From DATAVB01 sp036267955 (GTDB taxonomy: Bacteria > Actinomycetota > Actinomycetes > Mycobacteriales > QHCD01), in NCBI GenBank assembly GCA_036267955.1, contig DATAVB010000166.1:43090-107089 (forward strand): 64,000 nt of DNA, read 5' to 3'. The position numbers were made by a program, and so were the translations under genes. The notes under the pieces were generated by a model that was given only the letters and a program-made list of their open reading frames with translations, had not been told where the DNA came from and did not search any database. This document shows, piece by piece, positions 18,653 through 26,927 of the stretch; position 1 is the first letter of the stretch; each line of letters starts with the position of its first letter.

Positions 18653-19549
18653 ATGCGCCCGGCCCGGCTACGCGGTGTCCTGATGGTGTCACCGCCGATC
18701 CTGGTGATCGCGCTGTTCATCGGTTTCCCCGTGGTGACGGCCATTCTGTACACCCTGGGCCACACCGGCGGCACCAATTCGGTGATCTCCTCGATCGCGC
18801 AGAACCAGCACATCAGCACCAAGGGCTGGGGCACCGGCGCCGCCTATTCCGAGGTGCTCACCGATCACCAGGTGCTGCGTGACCTCTGGGTGACGGTGCT
18901 GGTCACGATCATCACGGTCGTCGCGGTGCTGGTGGTCGCCGGCGGTATCGCGCTGTATCTGCGGCTGGCCGACAATTGGCTGTCGAAAATGGTGGCCGCG
19001 CTGTCGGTGGTGCCGATGTTCATCCCGGTCGTCATCGGGTCGTACGCGATCCGGGAGTACTACGCCACCGACGGATTCTTCCGTACCCTCGCCAACCACC
19101 TGGGCTGGGCGCACGCGCCGACCCTGTCCTACACGATGAGCGCGATCACCATCGGGGAGATCTGGACGAGCGTCCCGTTCGGCGTACTGCTGCTCGCCTC
19201 GGGATTCAACGGGGTGCCGAATTCGCTGATCGAGGCGGCCCGGGATTCCGGCGCCTCGCTGCCCCGGGCCATCGTCACGGTACTGCTGCCGATGAACGTC
19301 GTGCAGATCGTCATCGTGACCACGTTCACCGCTATTTCGGTGATGGGCAGTTTCACGGTCCCTTACATGACCGGACCGTCCTCGCCGAACATGCTCGGCG
19401 TGACAATGAGCAATTACTTCCAGTCGTTCAACCAGCCACAGCAGGCCGAGGTGATGGCGGTAATCGTCTTCGTCGTCGCGGCCCTGGTCGGCGCTTTCTA
19501 CATCAGGGCGAACATGCGGTCGGCCAAGGCTTCCGGGGCGACCTCGTGA
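18653..19549 (+). CDS. ABC importer permease, first subunit
   Basis: 298-residue permease of the PotB/CysT-like type with six predicted membrane segments. The cytoplasmic EAA loop is recognisable as EAARDSGASLPRAIVTVLLP near residues 197-216. ATG 18653 is preceded by AGGAACC. It ends by overlapping the second permease gene by four bases. Two permeases, a lipoprotein and an ATPase make a complete importer. Confidence 0.92.
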   Translation: MRPARLRGVLMVSPPILVIALFIGFPVVTAILYTLGHTGGTNSVISSIAQNQHISTKGWGTGAAYSEVLTDHQVLRDLWVTVLVTIITVVAVLVVAGGIALYLRLADNWLSKMVAALSVVPMFIPVVIGSYAIREYYATDGFFRTLANHLGWAHAPTLSYTMSAITIGEIWTSVPFGVLLLASGFNGVPNSLIEAARDSGASLPRAIVTVLLPMNVVQIVIVTTFTAISVMGSFTVPYMTGPSSPNMLGVTMSNYFQSFNQPQQAEVMAVIVFVVAALVGAFYIRANMRSAKASGATS

Positions 19550-20379
19550 GCGGTTACGACCGCAGCCTGCCGCAGCGGCTGCTCGGCCGGCTCGGTCTCG
19601 TCGTGTTCCTCATCGTCTTCGCGCTGTTCATGCTGGGCCCGATCGTCTGGCTGGCGCTGCGTGCCTTCGCCACCACCTGGCGCTATCCGCATTGGGGGCC
19701 GCAGGGCTGGACGATGCACTGGTGGCATTCGGTCTTCGCCAATTCCGACATGTCCGGGGCCATCGGCCAGAGCTTCATGTTCGCCCCGGTGGTGACGGTC
19801 GTCTCCGCGCTCATCTGCCTGCCGGCGGCGTACGCCTTCGCGCGCTTTCAGTTTCCCGGCCGCCGCCTGCTGTTGGTGTCGCTGTTCGCCACGAACGCAT
19901 TCCCGAAGATGGGCCTGTTCATCGCGATGGCGGGACTGTTCTACTGGCTGAACCTGATGGGTACGTTCCTCGGTGTCGTCGTGGTGCAGTTGCTCGGCAC
20001 GGTCGTTTTCATGACCTGGATCCCGTCCGCGGCATTCGCGGCGGTGCCGCGGAGCCTGGAGGAGGCGGCCCGGGACGCGGGCGCGAAACCGCTGCGGGTC
20101 TTCTTCCGGATCACCTTTCCGCTGGCGGCGCCGGGAATTCTGGTGGCGATGATCCTGTCCTTCCTGGCCGCGTTTGACGAGGCCCAGGGGACATTTCTCG
20201 TCGGCGCCCCCGCGCACATCACCATGCCGACCAAGATGTATCAGCTCGTCAACAACTATCCGCCCTCGGCTGCCGCGGTGTTCGCCATTCTGTTGGCGAT
20301 CCCGTCCGTCATCCTGATGATGTTGGTCCGCAAACACGTCATGGGCGGCCATCTAGCCGAAGGGTTCCAGCTCAGGTGA
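19546..20379 (+). CDS. ABC importer permease, second subunit
   Basis: 277-residue permease of the PotC-like type, starting at GTG 19546 within the stop of the first permease. The frame is open further upstream, but that part lies inside the previous gene and lacks permease features. Six membrane segments are predicted and the EAA loop reads EEAARDAGAKPLRVFFRITFP near 167-187. It overlaps the ATPase gene by four bases, so stoichiometric translation is likely. Confidence 0.92.
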   Translation: MSGYDRSLPQRLLGRLGLVVFLIVFALFMLGPIVWLALRAFATTWRYPHWGPQGWTMHWWHSVFANSDMSGAIGQSFMFAPVVTVVSALICLPAAYAFARFQFPGRRLLLVSLFATNAFPKMGLFIAMAGLFYWLNLMGTFLGVVVVQLLGTVVFMTWIPSAAFAAVPRSLEEAARDAGAKPLRVFFRITFPLAAPGILVAMILSFLAAFDEAQGTFLVGAPAHITMPTKMYQLVNNYPPSAAAVFAILLAIPSVILMMLVRKHVMGGHLAEGFQLR

Positions 20380-21422
20380 CCACCGCCGCGTTGCAGATTT
20401 CCGGGGTCAGCAAGGTCCTGGGTGGACGATCGATCATCGACGGCCTCGACCTGGCGGTCAACGCCGGCGAACTGATCTGCCTGCTCGGCCCGTCGGGCTG
20501 CGGGAAGACCACCACGCTACGGATGATCGGCGGGTTCATCCGCCCCGATGCCGGCCGCATCGTGATCGCCGGCAAGGACGTCACCGGCGCGCCACCCGAG
20601 CGCCGCCCAACCGCGATGGTGTTCCAGAACTATGCGCTCTGGCCGCACATGACGGTCTTCAAGAATGTCGCCTTCGGTCTGCGACTGCGGAAACTGCCGA
20701 GAGACGAGATCCGCGGCCGGGCCGAGAAGGCGTTGGAACTGGTCGGCCTGACCCATCACATCGACTCGCATCCGGCGCAGATCTCCGGTGGTGAACAGCA
20801 GCGCGTCGCCCTGGCCCGGGCCCTCGTGCTCGAGCCCGAGGTGCTGCTGCTCGACGAGCCACTGTCCAATCTGGACGCGAAGCTGCGGGTCAAGGTGCGG
20901 GAGGACATCCGGGAGATCCAGCAGCGGGTCGGCATCACCACCGTGTTCGTTACCCACGATCAGGACGAGGCGCTGTCGATCTCGGACCGGATCGCCGTGA
21001 TGAATGCCGGCGATGTCGAGCAGTACGCCGACGCGCAGGCGCTCTATTCCCGGCCGCAGACCCGGTTCGTGGCCGATTTCGTCGGGACAATGAATGTGTT
21101 CGCCGGCACGCCGAAGGGCACGACGGTCGAGGTCGAGGGTGCCGTTCCGGTGCCGTGCGGCGAATCGACTGTGTCACTGTCCGCGCCGGCCGAGATCGGC
21201 GTACGGCCGGAGGATGTGCGGTTGGCCAAGAACGGCGACGGCCCGGTCGTCACTGTCCGGCGGGAGATTCCGCGGGGACACTACAAGGAGGTCGTCGTCG
21301 ACCTCCGCGGACACGAGCTGCGGGCATTTGTTTCCGCGGACTTCACCGCGTCCGAGGCCCGGTTGACATTTGCCCGTGTTCTCGTTTACCAGAATGACCA
21401 GCTGGTGAACGTCCCCGGGTGA
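20376..21422 (+). CDS. ABC importer ATP-binding protein with TOBE domain
   Basis: 348-residue ATPase of the PotA/UgpC/FbpC group. Walker A GPSGCGKTT near 38-46, signature ISGGEQQR near 135, Walker B LLLDEPLSNLDA and the switch HDQDEA are complete. A C-terminal TOBE-like domain (about 245-348) is present, as in importers that are regulated or that handle polyamines, iron or glycerol phosphates. Start GTG 20376 overlaps the permease stop. It powers the two permeases encoded immediately upstream. Confidence 0.94.
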   Translation: MTTAALQISGVSKVLGGRSIIDGLDLAVNAGELICLLGPSGCGKTTTLRMIGGFIRPDAGRIVIAGKDVTGAPPERRPTAMVFQNYALWPHMTVFKNVAFGLRLRKLPRDEIRGRAEKALELVGLTHHIDSHPAQISGGEQQRVALARALVLEPEVLLLDEPLSNLDAKLRVKVREDIREIQQRVGITTVFVTHDQDEALSISDRIAVMNAGDVEQYADAQALYSRPQTRFVADFVGTMNVFAGTPKGTTVEVEGAVPVPCGESTVSLSAPAEIGVRPEDVRLAKNGDGPVVTVRREIPRGHYKEVVVDLRGHELRAFVSADFTASEARLTFARVLVYQNDQLVNVPG

Positions 21423-21426
21423 GAAA

Positions 21427-22167
21427 GTGACCGCTCCGAAAGGACCCGCGATTTCCATGTCCACCCACGGTCCACTTGTCATCGCGCATCGCGGCGACTC
21501 CTATCGACACCGCGAAAACACGGTGCCCGCCATTCTGGCCGGCTGGGCGCTCGGGGCCGACCTGGTTGAGATCGACGTGCGCCGCACCCGCGACGGCCGG
21601 CCGGTGATCCTGCACGACCCGACGCTGGAACGGCTGTGGGGCCAGGATGTCGCGGTCGGCGACCTGACGCTGGCCGAGATTCAGGATGCGCACGAGGCGA
21701 TTCCCGGATTTGACCAGGTGATGGCGTTGTCCGCGGCGGCGGGGCGCGGGCTGATGGTTGACCTGCCGGAGGCCGCGGCGGCCGACCTGGCCGGCGAGAC
21801 GGTGGATCGGCACCATGGCTTTGAACTGTCGGTCTTCGCCGGCGTCGTCGACGGCTTGTTGACGGTACGGCGGCGCTGGCCGCAGGCCCGGATCGCGCTG
21901 TCGTGGGGTTCGCCGCAGCCACCGGACGCGGCCCTGCTGGATGAGCTGAAGCCGGAGTTCTTCAACCCCTGGTGGCCGTTGGTCGACGCGGCCCTGGTCG
22001 AGCGGATGCGCGAGCGTGGCTGTGGAATCTCGACCTGGACCGTCGACGCGCCGAGCAACATCGCTCGACTGCTGGAGCTCGGGGTCGACGCGGTGATCTC
22101 CAACCGTCCCGCTCAGGCCCTGGCCGTACGGGATCATGTTCGGGCGCAACGGAAGGTGCTCGCATAA
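21427..22167 (+). CDS. glycerophosphodiester phosphodiesterase
   Basis: 246-residue GDPD-family enzyme that hydrolyses glycerophosphodiesters to an alcohol and glycerol 3-phosphate. The N-terminus IAHRGDSYRHRENT carries the catalytic first histidine; EIDVRRTRDGRPVILHDPTLER carries the metal-binding Glu/Asp and the second histidine; the barrel ends with STWTVD. No signal peptide is present, so it acts in the cytoplasm on imported substrate. The start may be GTG 21427, four bases after the ATPase stop, or ATG 21457, which gives the more usual N-terminus. Its place directly after a four-gene importer points to phosphodiester uptake. Confidence 0.9.
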   Translation: MTAPKGPAISMSTHGPLVIAHRGDSYRHRENTVPAILAGWALGADLVEIDVRRTRDGRPVILHDPTLERLWGQDVAVGDLTLAEIQDAHEAIPGFDQVMALSAAAGRGLMVDLPEAAAADLAGETVDRHHGFELSVFAGVVDGLLTVRRRWPQARIALSWGSPQPPDAALLDELKPEFFNPWWPLVDAALVERMRERGCGISTWTVDAPSNIARLLELGVDAVISNRPAQALAVRDHVRAQRKVLA

Positions 22168-22169
22168 CT

Positions 22170-22970
22170 ATGGACGACCTCAACGACTGGCTCTATTTCG
22201 CCGAGGAACTGGGGCAGTGGGCGGTCGATTACATCGGCTCGCACCAGGCGACCGACATCTCCACCAAGGCCGGCCCGGCCGATTTCGTCACCGAGACCGA
22301 CCGGGCGGTCGAGCGGCACGTCCGGGAACAGGTCGCCGAGCACTATCCGGACCATGCGGTCATGGGCGAGGAGTACGGGGCGGCCGGCCCGGAGGAGGCG
22401 AAGCTGCGCTGGTTCGTCGACCCGGTCGACGGCACCACCAACTACGCGCACGGCCTGCCCTGGTCGTCCTTCAGCCTGGGACTGGTCGACGCCGAGGGCC
22501 CGGCGGTGGGTGTGGTGGCGGATCCGTACCGGAGCGAGATATTCAGCGCTGTCCGAGGCGGCGGCGCGCGGCTGAACGGGATCCCGGTCCGCTGCTCAAA
22601 CGCGACCGACCTGGCCGGCAGTGTGGTGCTCACGGAATTGGCCGGCTACCGCGGCTGGGACGGCCTGCACCCGATGATGGCAACGCTCGCCGCGGCGCAG
22701 AGCACGACCCGCATCATGGGGTCCTCCGCGCTGTCCGTGGTCGCGGCCGCGGTGGGTCGGGCCGACGCGGTGGTGCTCGGCGGCTACAACACCTGGGATG
22801 TGGTGGCGGCGGTCCTGATCGCCCGGGAGACCGGCGCCCGGGTGCTCGGCGCGGACGGCGCCGACCTCGCCCTCGTTCCGAGCTCGGCCGACGGTGGTCT
22901 GCTGGCCGCGGCGCCCGGCATCGCCGACGCCGTCCACGCCGCATGGCGAGGTGGGTCAGCCGGTCAGTGA
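22170..22970 (+). CDS. inositol monophosphatase-family protein
   Basis: 266-residue Mg-dependent phosphatase of the IMPase/FBPase/CysQ superfamily. Metal-binding motifs are GEE (near 68-70), DPVDGTTN (near 88-95) and the C-terminal NTWDV. The start is ATG 22170, three bases after the stop of the glycerophosphodiesterase gene, with GGAAGG thirteen bases upstream. The family hydrolyses inositol phosphates, histidinol phosphate or 3'-phosphoadenosine phosphates. In this operon, after an importer and a GDPD, an inositol 1-phosphate substrate would make sense, which is an inference. Its last 15 bases overlap the converging TetR gene. Confidence 0.88.
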   Translation: MDDLNDWLYFAEELGQWAVDYIGSHQATDISTKAGPADFVTETDRAVERHVREQVAEHYPDHAVMGEEYGAAGPEEAKLRWFVDPVDGTTNYAHGLPWSSFSLGLVDAEGPAVGVVADPYRSEIFSAVRGGGARLNGIPVRCSNATDLAGSVVLTELAGYRGWDGLHPMMATLAAAQSTTRIMGSSALSVVAAAVGRADAVVLGGYNTWDVVAAVLIARETGARVLGADGADLALVPSSADGGLLAAAPGIADAVHAAWRGGSAGQ

Positions 22971-23558
22971 GTCGCTGGTGGAGCTGAGGCCGGCGCGCAG
23001 GATAGCCAGCGACCGGGTGCACTGCGCCTTCGGCAACGCCATCCGATCCTGCGCCATGCAGACTCCGCCGAGCAGCGCCCGTACATCGGCGACCGTGACG
23101 TCGGGCCGGACCGTGCCGGCCTGCTGAGCGGCTCGGAGCAGGCTCTCCAGGCTGTCGACGAGCTTCGCGCTCCACTCCTGCCGGCGCACCCGTACCTCCG
23201 GCTCGCTCTCGGCGATCGCGGAGGCCAGCGCCTTGTGGCCGGCCGCGTCGGCCATGTGGGTCATGAATGTGAAAAACGCCTCACCCGGATCGTCGGAGCC
23301 AAGGAGCGTGTCCGCTTTCTCTATCAGCGGCTCGAAATGGGCGACGACGATGGCCTCGAAAAGGGCCTGCTTTGTCGGGAAGTGCCGGTAAACGGTACCA
23401 ATGCCGACCCCGGCGGCCTGTGCGATCTCGTCGATCGGGGCGGTCAGGCCCTGCTCGCCTAGCACCTTCTCGGCGGCGGCGAGGACGCGTGCGCGATTCC
23501 GGCGCGCATCGGCGCGCATCGGCTTGTCACACCGTTGCTGTATCTGTGGTTCAGCCAT
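22956..23558 (-). CDS. TetR-family regulator, divergent from an MFS efflux pump
   Basis: 200-residue regulator. The HTH domain (about 16-62) reads ARVLAAAEKVLGEQG ... IDEIAQAAGVGIGTVYRHF, typical of TetR. The C-terminal ligand domain has the length of the efflux-controlling group. ATG 23558 is chosen: it is preceded by an AGGA site and begins at the usual distance before the HTH; the frame is open upstream but crosses the intergenic operators. It is divergent from the MFS gene at 23702 and probably represses both genes through the boxes at 23562-23636. Confidence 0.9.
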   Translation of the reverse strand: MAEPQIQQRCDKPMRADARRNRARVLAAAEKVLGEQGLTAPIDEIAQAAGVGIGTVYRHFPTKQALFEAIVVAHFEPLIEKADTLLGSDDPGEAFFTFMTHMADAAGHKALASAIAESEPEVRVRRQEWSAKLVDSLESLLRAAQQAGTVRPDVTVADVRALLGGVCMAQDRMALPKAQCTRSLAILRAGLSSTSDSLTG

Positions 23559-23561
23559 GAC

Positions 23562-23636
23562 CGGAATCCTCACTCCGATTTCCGTTGACAACCGGAATGT
23601 CGACTCCGTATCGTTCAATGCGGAGCCAACGTTCCG
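23562..23636. promoter_or_regulatory. three operator-like boxes between tetR and MFS genes
   Basis: The 16-base pattern CGGAAY-N4-RCTCCG occurs at 23562-23577 and 23593-23608 on the plus strand and at 23621-23636 on the minus strand. Each box is itself an imperfect palindrome with CGGA/TCCG ends. Spacings are 31 and 28 bases, close to three helical turns. A possible plus-strand promoter, TTGACA at 23585-23590 and TATCGT at 23609-23614, lies between and over the boxes, and the first box ends four bases upstream of the tetR start codon. These are probable TetR sites controlling both directions. Confidence 0.65.
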
Positions 23637-23701
23637 ATTGTAGCCCGACCAGCACTTCGGCACATGTGGTCGGCACCTGTACGTACGTGAAGGAGCAGTT
23701 C

Positions 23702-25198
23702 TTGTCCACGACCTCTGTACCTGAGGCGACGACCATCGCACAAACGACCACCCGAGGCACGACGCGCCGGCGACCCAGCCAGCACTCGTCGCTGGCGCTG
23801 GCGGTCATCGTCACGTGTCAGCTGATGGTCGTGCTGGACGCGACGGTGGTCAACATCGCCCTTCCGGATATCCAGCGCAGCCTGCACTTCTCCGCCACCG
23901 GTCTGTCCTGGGTGCTCAGCGCCTACTCGCTGACCTTCGGTGGCCTACTTCTCCTCGGCGGCCGCGCCGGTGACATCCTCGGCCGGCGCCGGGTCTTCAT
24001 GGCCGGCATCGCCCTGTTCACCGCAGCCTCCCTGCTGGGCGGGTTCGCGCCGTCCGCCGCCTGGTTGCTGATCGCCCGCGCGGTCCAGGGCATCGGCGGT
24101 GCCATCGCCTCGCCCACCGCGCTCGCCCTGATCACCAGCACCTTCGCCGAGGGCCGCGAACGGGCCCGAGCCTTCGGCGTCTACGCCGGCGTCTCGGCCG
24201 GTGGATCCTCGCTTGGCCTGGTGCTGGGCGGCATGCTCACCGACTGGGCATCCTGGCGGTGGGTCCTGTTCATCAACGTGCCGATCGGCATCGCACTGAT
24301 CGCCGCGGCGCCACGAATCCTCAGCGAGTCCGAGCCCCGACCCGGGCACTTCGACGTCACCGGCGCGCTCACCTCAACCGCGGGTATGGCCGGCCTGGTG
24401 TACGGCTTCATCCGGGCCTCCTCCAACGGCTGGAGCGACCCGATCACCGTCGGCGCCTTCATCGGAGCCGTCGTCCTGCTCGGCCTGTTCTTCCTGGTCG
24501 AGACCCGGGCCAAGCAGCCGATCGTCCCGCTGCGGTTGTTCCGCGACCGCAACCGGGCCAGTTCGTACGCGGCGCGACTCTTCCTGGTCGCCGGCATGTT
24601 GGGCATGTTCTACTTCCTGACCCAGTTCCTGCAGGAGGTGCTGAACTTCAGCCCGATCAAGGCCGGGCTGGCGTTCCTGCCGATGACCGCGGCGATGTTC
24701 ATCTCCTCGCAGATCACCTCCCGGATCATGTCGCTGGTGAGCGCGAAGGTGCTCATGGTCACCGGTGCGGTGCTCACCACGGTCGGCATGGCCTGGCTGA
24801 GCCAGATCTCGGCCGGGAGTTCCTACGGTGTCGGCATTCTGGGACCGATGGTGCTGTTCGGCGCCGGGGTCGGTCCGCTCTTCGTGCCGCTGACGCTCGC
24901 CTCGCTCGCCGGGGTGGCTCCGGCCGACTCGGGCGCCGCCTCGGGTCTGGTCAACGTGATGCAGCAGGTCGGCGGCGCACTCGGCCTCTCGGTCCTGGTG
25001 ACGGTGTTCGGCAGCTCGACCCGGCACGCGGCCAAGCACCCGATCCACGGCTCGCGGGTGGCGCAGGCGCACCACATCATGGCCTCCGGGGTCGGCACCG
25101 CCTTCACCGTCTCGGCCATCTGCATGGTGTGCGTCCTGGTGCTGGTCGCGGTCGCGGTCCGCACCAGGCCGGCCGCGGCTACGGCCGCCGGTCGCTGA
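23702..25198 (+). CDS. MFS drug transporter (DHA2 family, 14 TM)
   Basis: 498-residue proton-coupled efflux transporter. Motif C-like and motif A regions are visible: VLDATVVNIALPDI in TM1 and GGRAGDILGRRRVF between TM2 and TM3. About 14 hydrophobic segments are predicted, as in the EmrB/QacA group. TTG 23702 is proposed as start because AAGGAG lies six bases upstream; GTG 23687 is an alternative. It is divergent from a TetR gene with shared operator boxes, so induction by a substrate drug is expected. The last 20 bases overlap the converging nitrilase-type gene. Confidence 0.9.
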   Translation: MSTTSVPEATTIAQTTTRGTTRRRPSQHSSLALAVIVTCQLMVVLDATVVNIALPDIQRSLHFSATGLSWVLSAYSLTFGGLLLLGGRAGDILGRRRVFMAGIALFTAASLLGGFAPSAAWLLIARAVQGIGGAIASPTALALITSTFAEGRERARAFGVYAGVSAGGSSLGLVLGGMLTDWASWRWVLFINVPIGIALIAAAPRILSESEPRPGHFDVTGALTSTAGMAGLVYGFIRASSNGWSDPITVGAFIGAVVLLGLFFLVETRAKQPIVPLRLFRDRNRASSYAARLFLVAGMLGMFYFLTQFLQEVLNFSPIKAGLAFLPMTAAMFISSQITSRIMSLVSAKVLMVTGAVLTTVGMAWLSQISAGSSYGVGILGPMVLFGAGVGPLFVPLTLASLAGVAPADSGAASGLVNVMQQVGGALGLSVLVTVFGSSTRHAAKHPIHGSRVAQAHHIMASGVGTAFTVSAICMVCVLVLVAVAVRTRPAAATAAGR

Positions 25199-25967
25199 GG
25201 AACGGATATTCGGTACGGATCTTCCGTACCTGCGGGGCGTCGATCTCGGCCAGCAGTACACCGGGGTCGGCGCCCGCTTCGGCGATGATGGCGCCCCACG
25301 GGTCGACGACGATCGAGTGGCCGGCCAGGGCCACCCCGTTGTCCGTACCGGCCGCGTTGCAGGCGACCAGCCAGGCGAGGTTCTCCACGGCCCGGGCCTG
25401 ACACAGCGTGCGCCAGTGCGACAACCGCGATTCCGGCCAGGCCGAGGTGATGCAGAAGAGTTCGGCGCCCTCGTCCAGCATCGATCGGAACAGTTCCGGA
25501 AAACGCAGGTCGTAGCAGGTCGCGGCGCCGACCCGCAGGCCCTCGACGTCGACCACCGGCGCCTCGGTGCCTGGCACCAGCAGCCGGGACTCCTGCGACT
25601 CGTAGCCGAAGAGGTGGTTCTTCCGGTACAGCAGGGAAACCTCGCCGGCCGGATTCACCAGCACGCTGGTGTTGTGCAGCTGATCGACTCCGCCCGTCCC
25701 GATGGTCCCGCGTTCGATGAAGCTCCCGCCGTGCACCCAGCAGCCGTGTTCCCGGGCCAGTCCGACGGCGAACTCCACCGTCGGACCGTCCAGTGGCTCG
25801 GCCGAGTCGGCGTAGTCGGCGAAATGGAAGAAGCCGACCGGCCAGAGCTCCGGGAGCACGATCAGATCGACGTCGGCCAGTGGATCGGCGACGCGCATGG
25901 TCGCCGACCGGCGGGCCATCGGGTCGGCCAGGTCCTGGCCGGAGAGCTGGAGACAGGCGATCCGCAT
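25179..25967 (-). CDS. carbon-nitrogen hydrolase (nitrilase superfamily)
   Basis: 262-residue amidase of the nitrilase superfamily. The catalytic triad is recognisable as Glu in LPELW (near 40), Lys in YRKNHLFG and Cys in GAATCYDLRFPE. The length and the CYDLRFPELFR signature fit branches such as omega-amidase or Nit1/Nit2, acting on small cytoplasmic amides. ATG 25967 (MRIACLQL) is chosen over a start two codons earlier. It lies 25 bases downstream of the lipase-like gene's 3' end on the same strand and converges on the MFS gene with a 20-base overlap of coding ends. Confidence 0.88.
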   Translation of the reverse strand: MRIACLQLSGQDLADPMARRSATMRVADPLADVDLIVLPELWPVGFFHFADYADSAEPLDGPTVEFAVGLAREHGCWVHGGSFIERGTIGTGGVDQLHNTSVLVNPAGEVSLLYRKNHLFGYESQESRLLVPGTEAPVVDVEGLRVGAATCYDLRFPELFRSMLDEGAELFCITSAWPESRLSHWRTLCQARAVENLAWLVACNAAGTDNGVALAGHSIVVDPWGAIIAEAGADPGVLLAEIDAPQVRKIRTEYPFLSDRRP

Positions 25968-25992
25968 ACCCAATAGTGCACGGCCGCTGAGA

Positions 25993-26793
25993 TCAGCCGT
26001 GCAGGCCTTCGATGAATTCGGTCGTGTCGCGCAGCACTTCGGCCGAGTTTGTCTCGTTGTAGACCTCGTGCCGGGCGCCCTGATAGACGCGGGTGGTGAG
26101 GTGCTGCGGGGCGAGCGACTCGATTCCCTGCTGCGTCTCGGTCAGCGGGACCAGGCGGTCCTCCTGGCCGTGCAACCACAGGGTCGGCAGGTCGCCGAGT
26201 CCGGGACCGGTGTTCACGACCTGCAACGTCCCGGCGATGGCGCGCAGCAGCTGCTGTTTGAACGGTCCGTGGTAGACGAGCGGATCGGCCGTGTACGCCG
26301 CTCCGACCGCCGGGTCGCGGGACAGCAGCGAAATGTCCAGCGGCTCGTCCGGGATTTCCGGTAACGCCAGCAGACCGGTGGCCGTGGACCAGGAGCCGAG
26401 CACGGGCGCGGATAGTACGAGGCCGTCGAGTTCGTCGCCGTGGCGTTGGGCATAACGGGCGGCTATGAGTCCGCCGAGCGAATGTCCGATCAGGATGGTC
26501 GGCCGGTCGGGATGGCGCTCGCGCAGGGCGCTGGTCACGTGATGCAGGTCGTCGACGACGGCGTCGAAATCGGTGATGAGAGCGCGTTCGCCTTCACTGT
26601 GGCCGTGTCCGAGATGATCCGGGCCGGCGACGGCCGAGTTGACGGCGACCAGCGCCGCCGCGACGTGTTCGTACCGACCAATGTGTTCGCCGTACCCGTG
26701 CGCCAGGATGACCACCTGGCGGGGCGATTCGATCGGCCATACGCGGTAGGAAATCCGTCCCTCGCTGCCGTCGAACGCCGCATAGTCGGCCAC
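25993..26793 (-). CDS. alpha/beta hydrolase, monoacylglycerol lipase type
   Basis: 266-residue serine hydrolase of the lysophospholipase/monoacylglycerol lipase group. The oxyanion-side motif AHGYGEHIGRY is followed by the LGHGHSEG segment; the nucleophile is Ser in GHSLGG (near 104); the acid is Asp in LHGQEDRLVP and the base His in GARHEVYNE. GTG 26793 is preceded by GAGAGGGG. No signal peptide is visible. It probably releases fatty acids from monoglycerides or lysophospholipids. Confidence 0.9.
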   Translation of the reverse strand: MADYAAFDGSEGRISYRVWPIESPRQVVILAHGYGEHIGRYEHVAAALVAVNSAVAGPDHLGHGHSEGERALITDFDAVVDDLHHVTSALRERHPDRPTILIGHSLGGLIAARYAQRHGDELDGLVLSAPVLGSWSTATGLLALPEIPDEPLDISLLSRDPAVGAAYTADPLVYHGPFKQQLLRAIAGTLQVVNTGPGLGDLPTLWLHGQEDRLVPLTETQQGIESLAPQHLTTRVYQGARHEVYNETNSAEVLRDTTEFIEGLHG

Positions 26794-26927
26794 GAGTCGA
26801 CCCCTCTCCGTCGATGCAGGGAGTGTGGATGAAGGGGATAGCGTAGGGGCGGCTGATTTCGGCGCCGGGGCGGCCCCTGCGAAATGCCGCCAGAAGCATT
26901 GGCCGACCGGTTGATTGAGGGAGTGGG

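Noticed and set aside
15205..22167. Alpha-galactoside uptake by the ABC importer next to the alpha-galactosidase
   Set aside because: The binding protein and the two permeases are of the polyamine/YnjB type rather than sugar type, and the downstream GDPD points to a phosphodiester; the genes are merely divergent neighbours.
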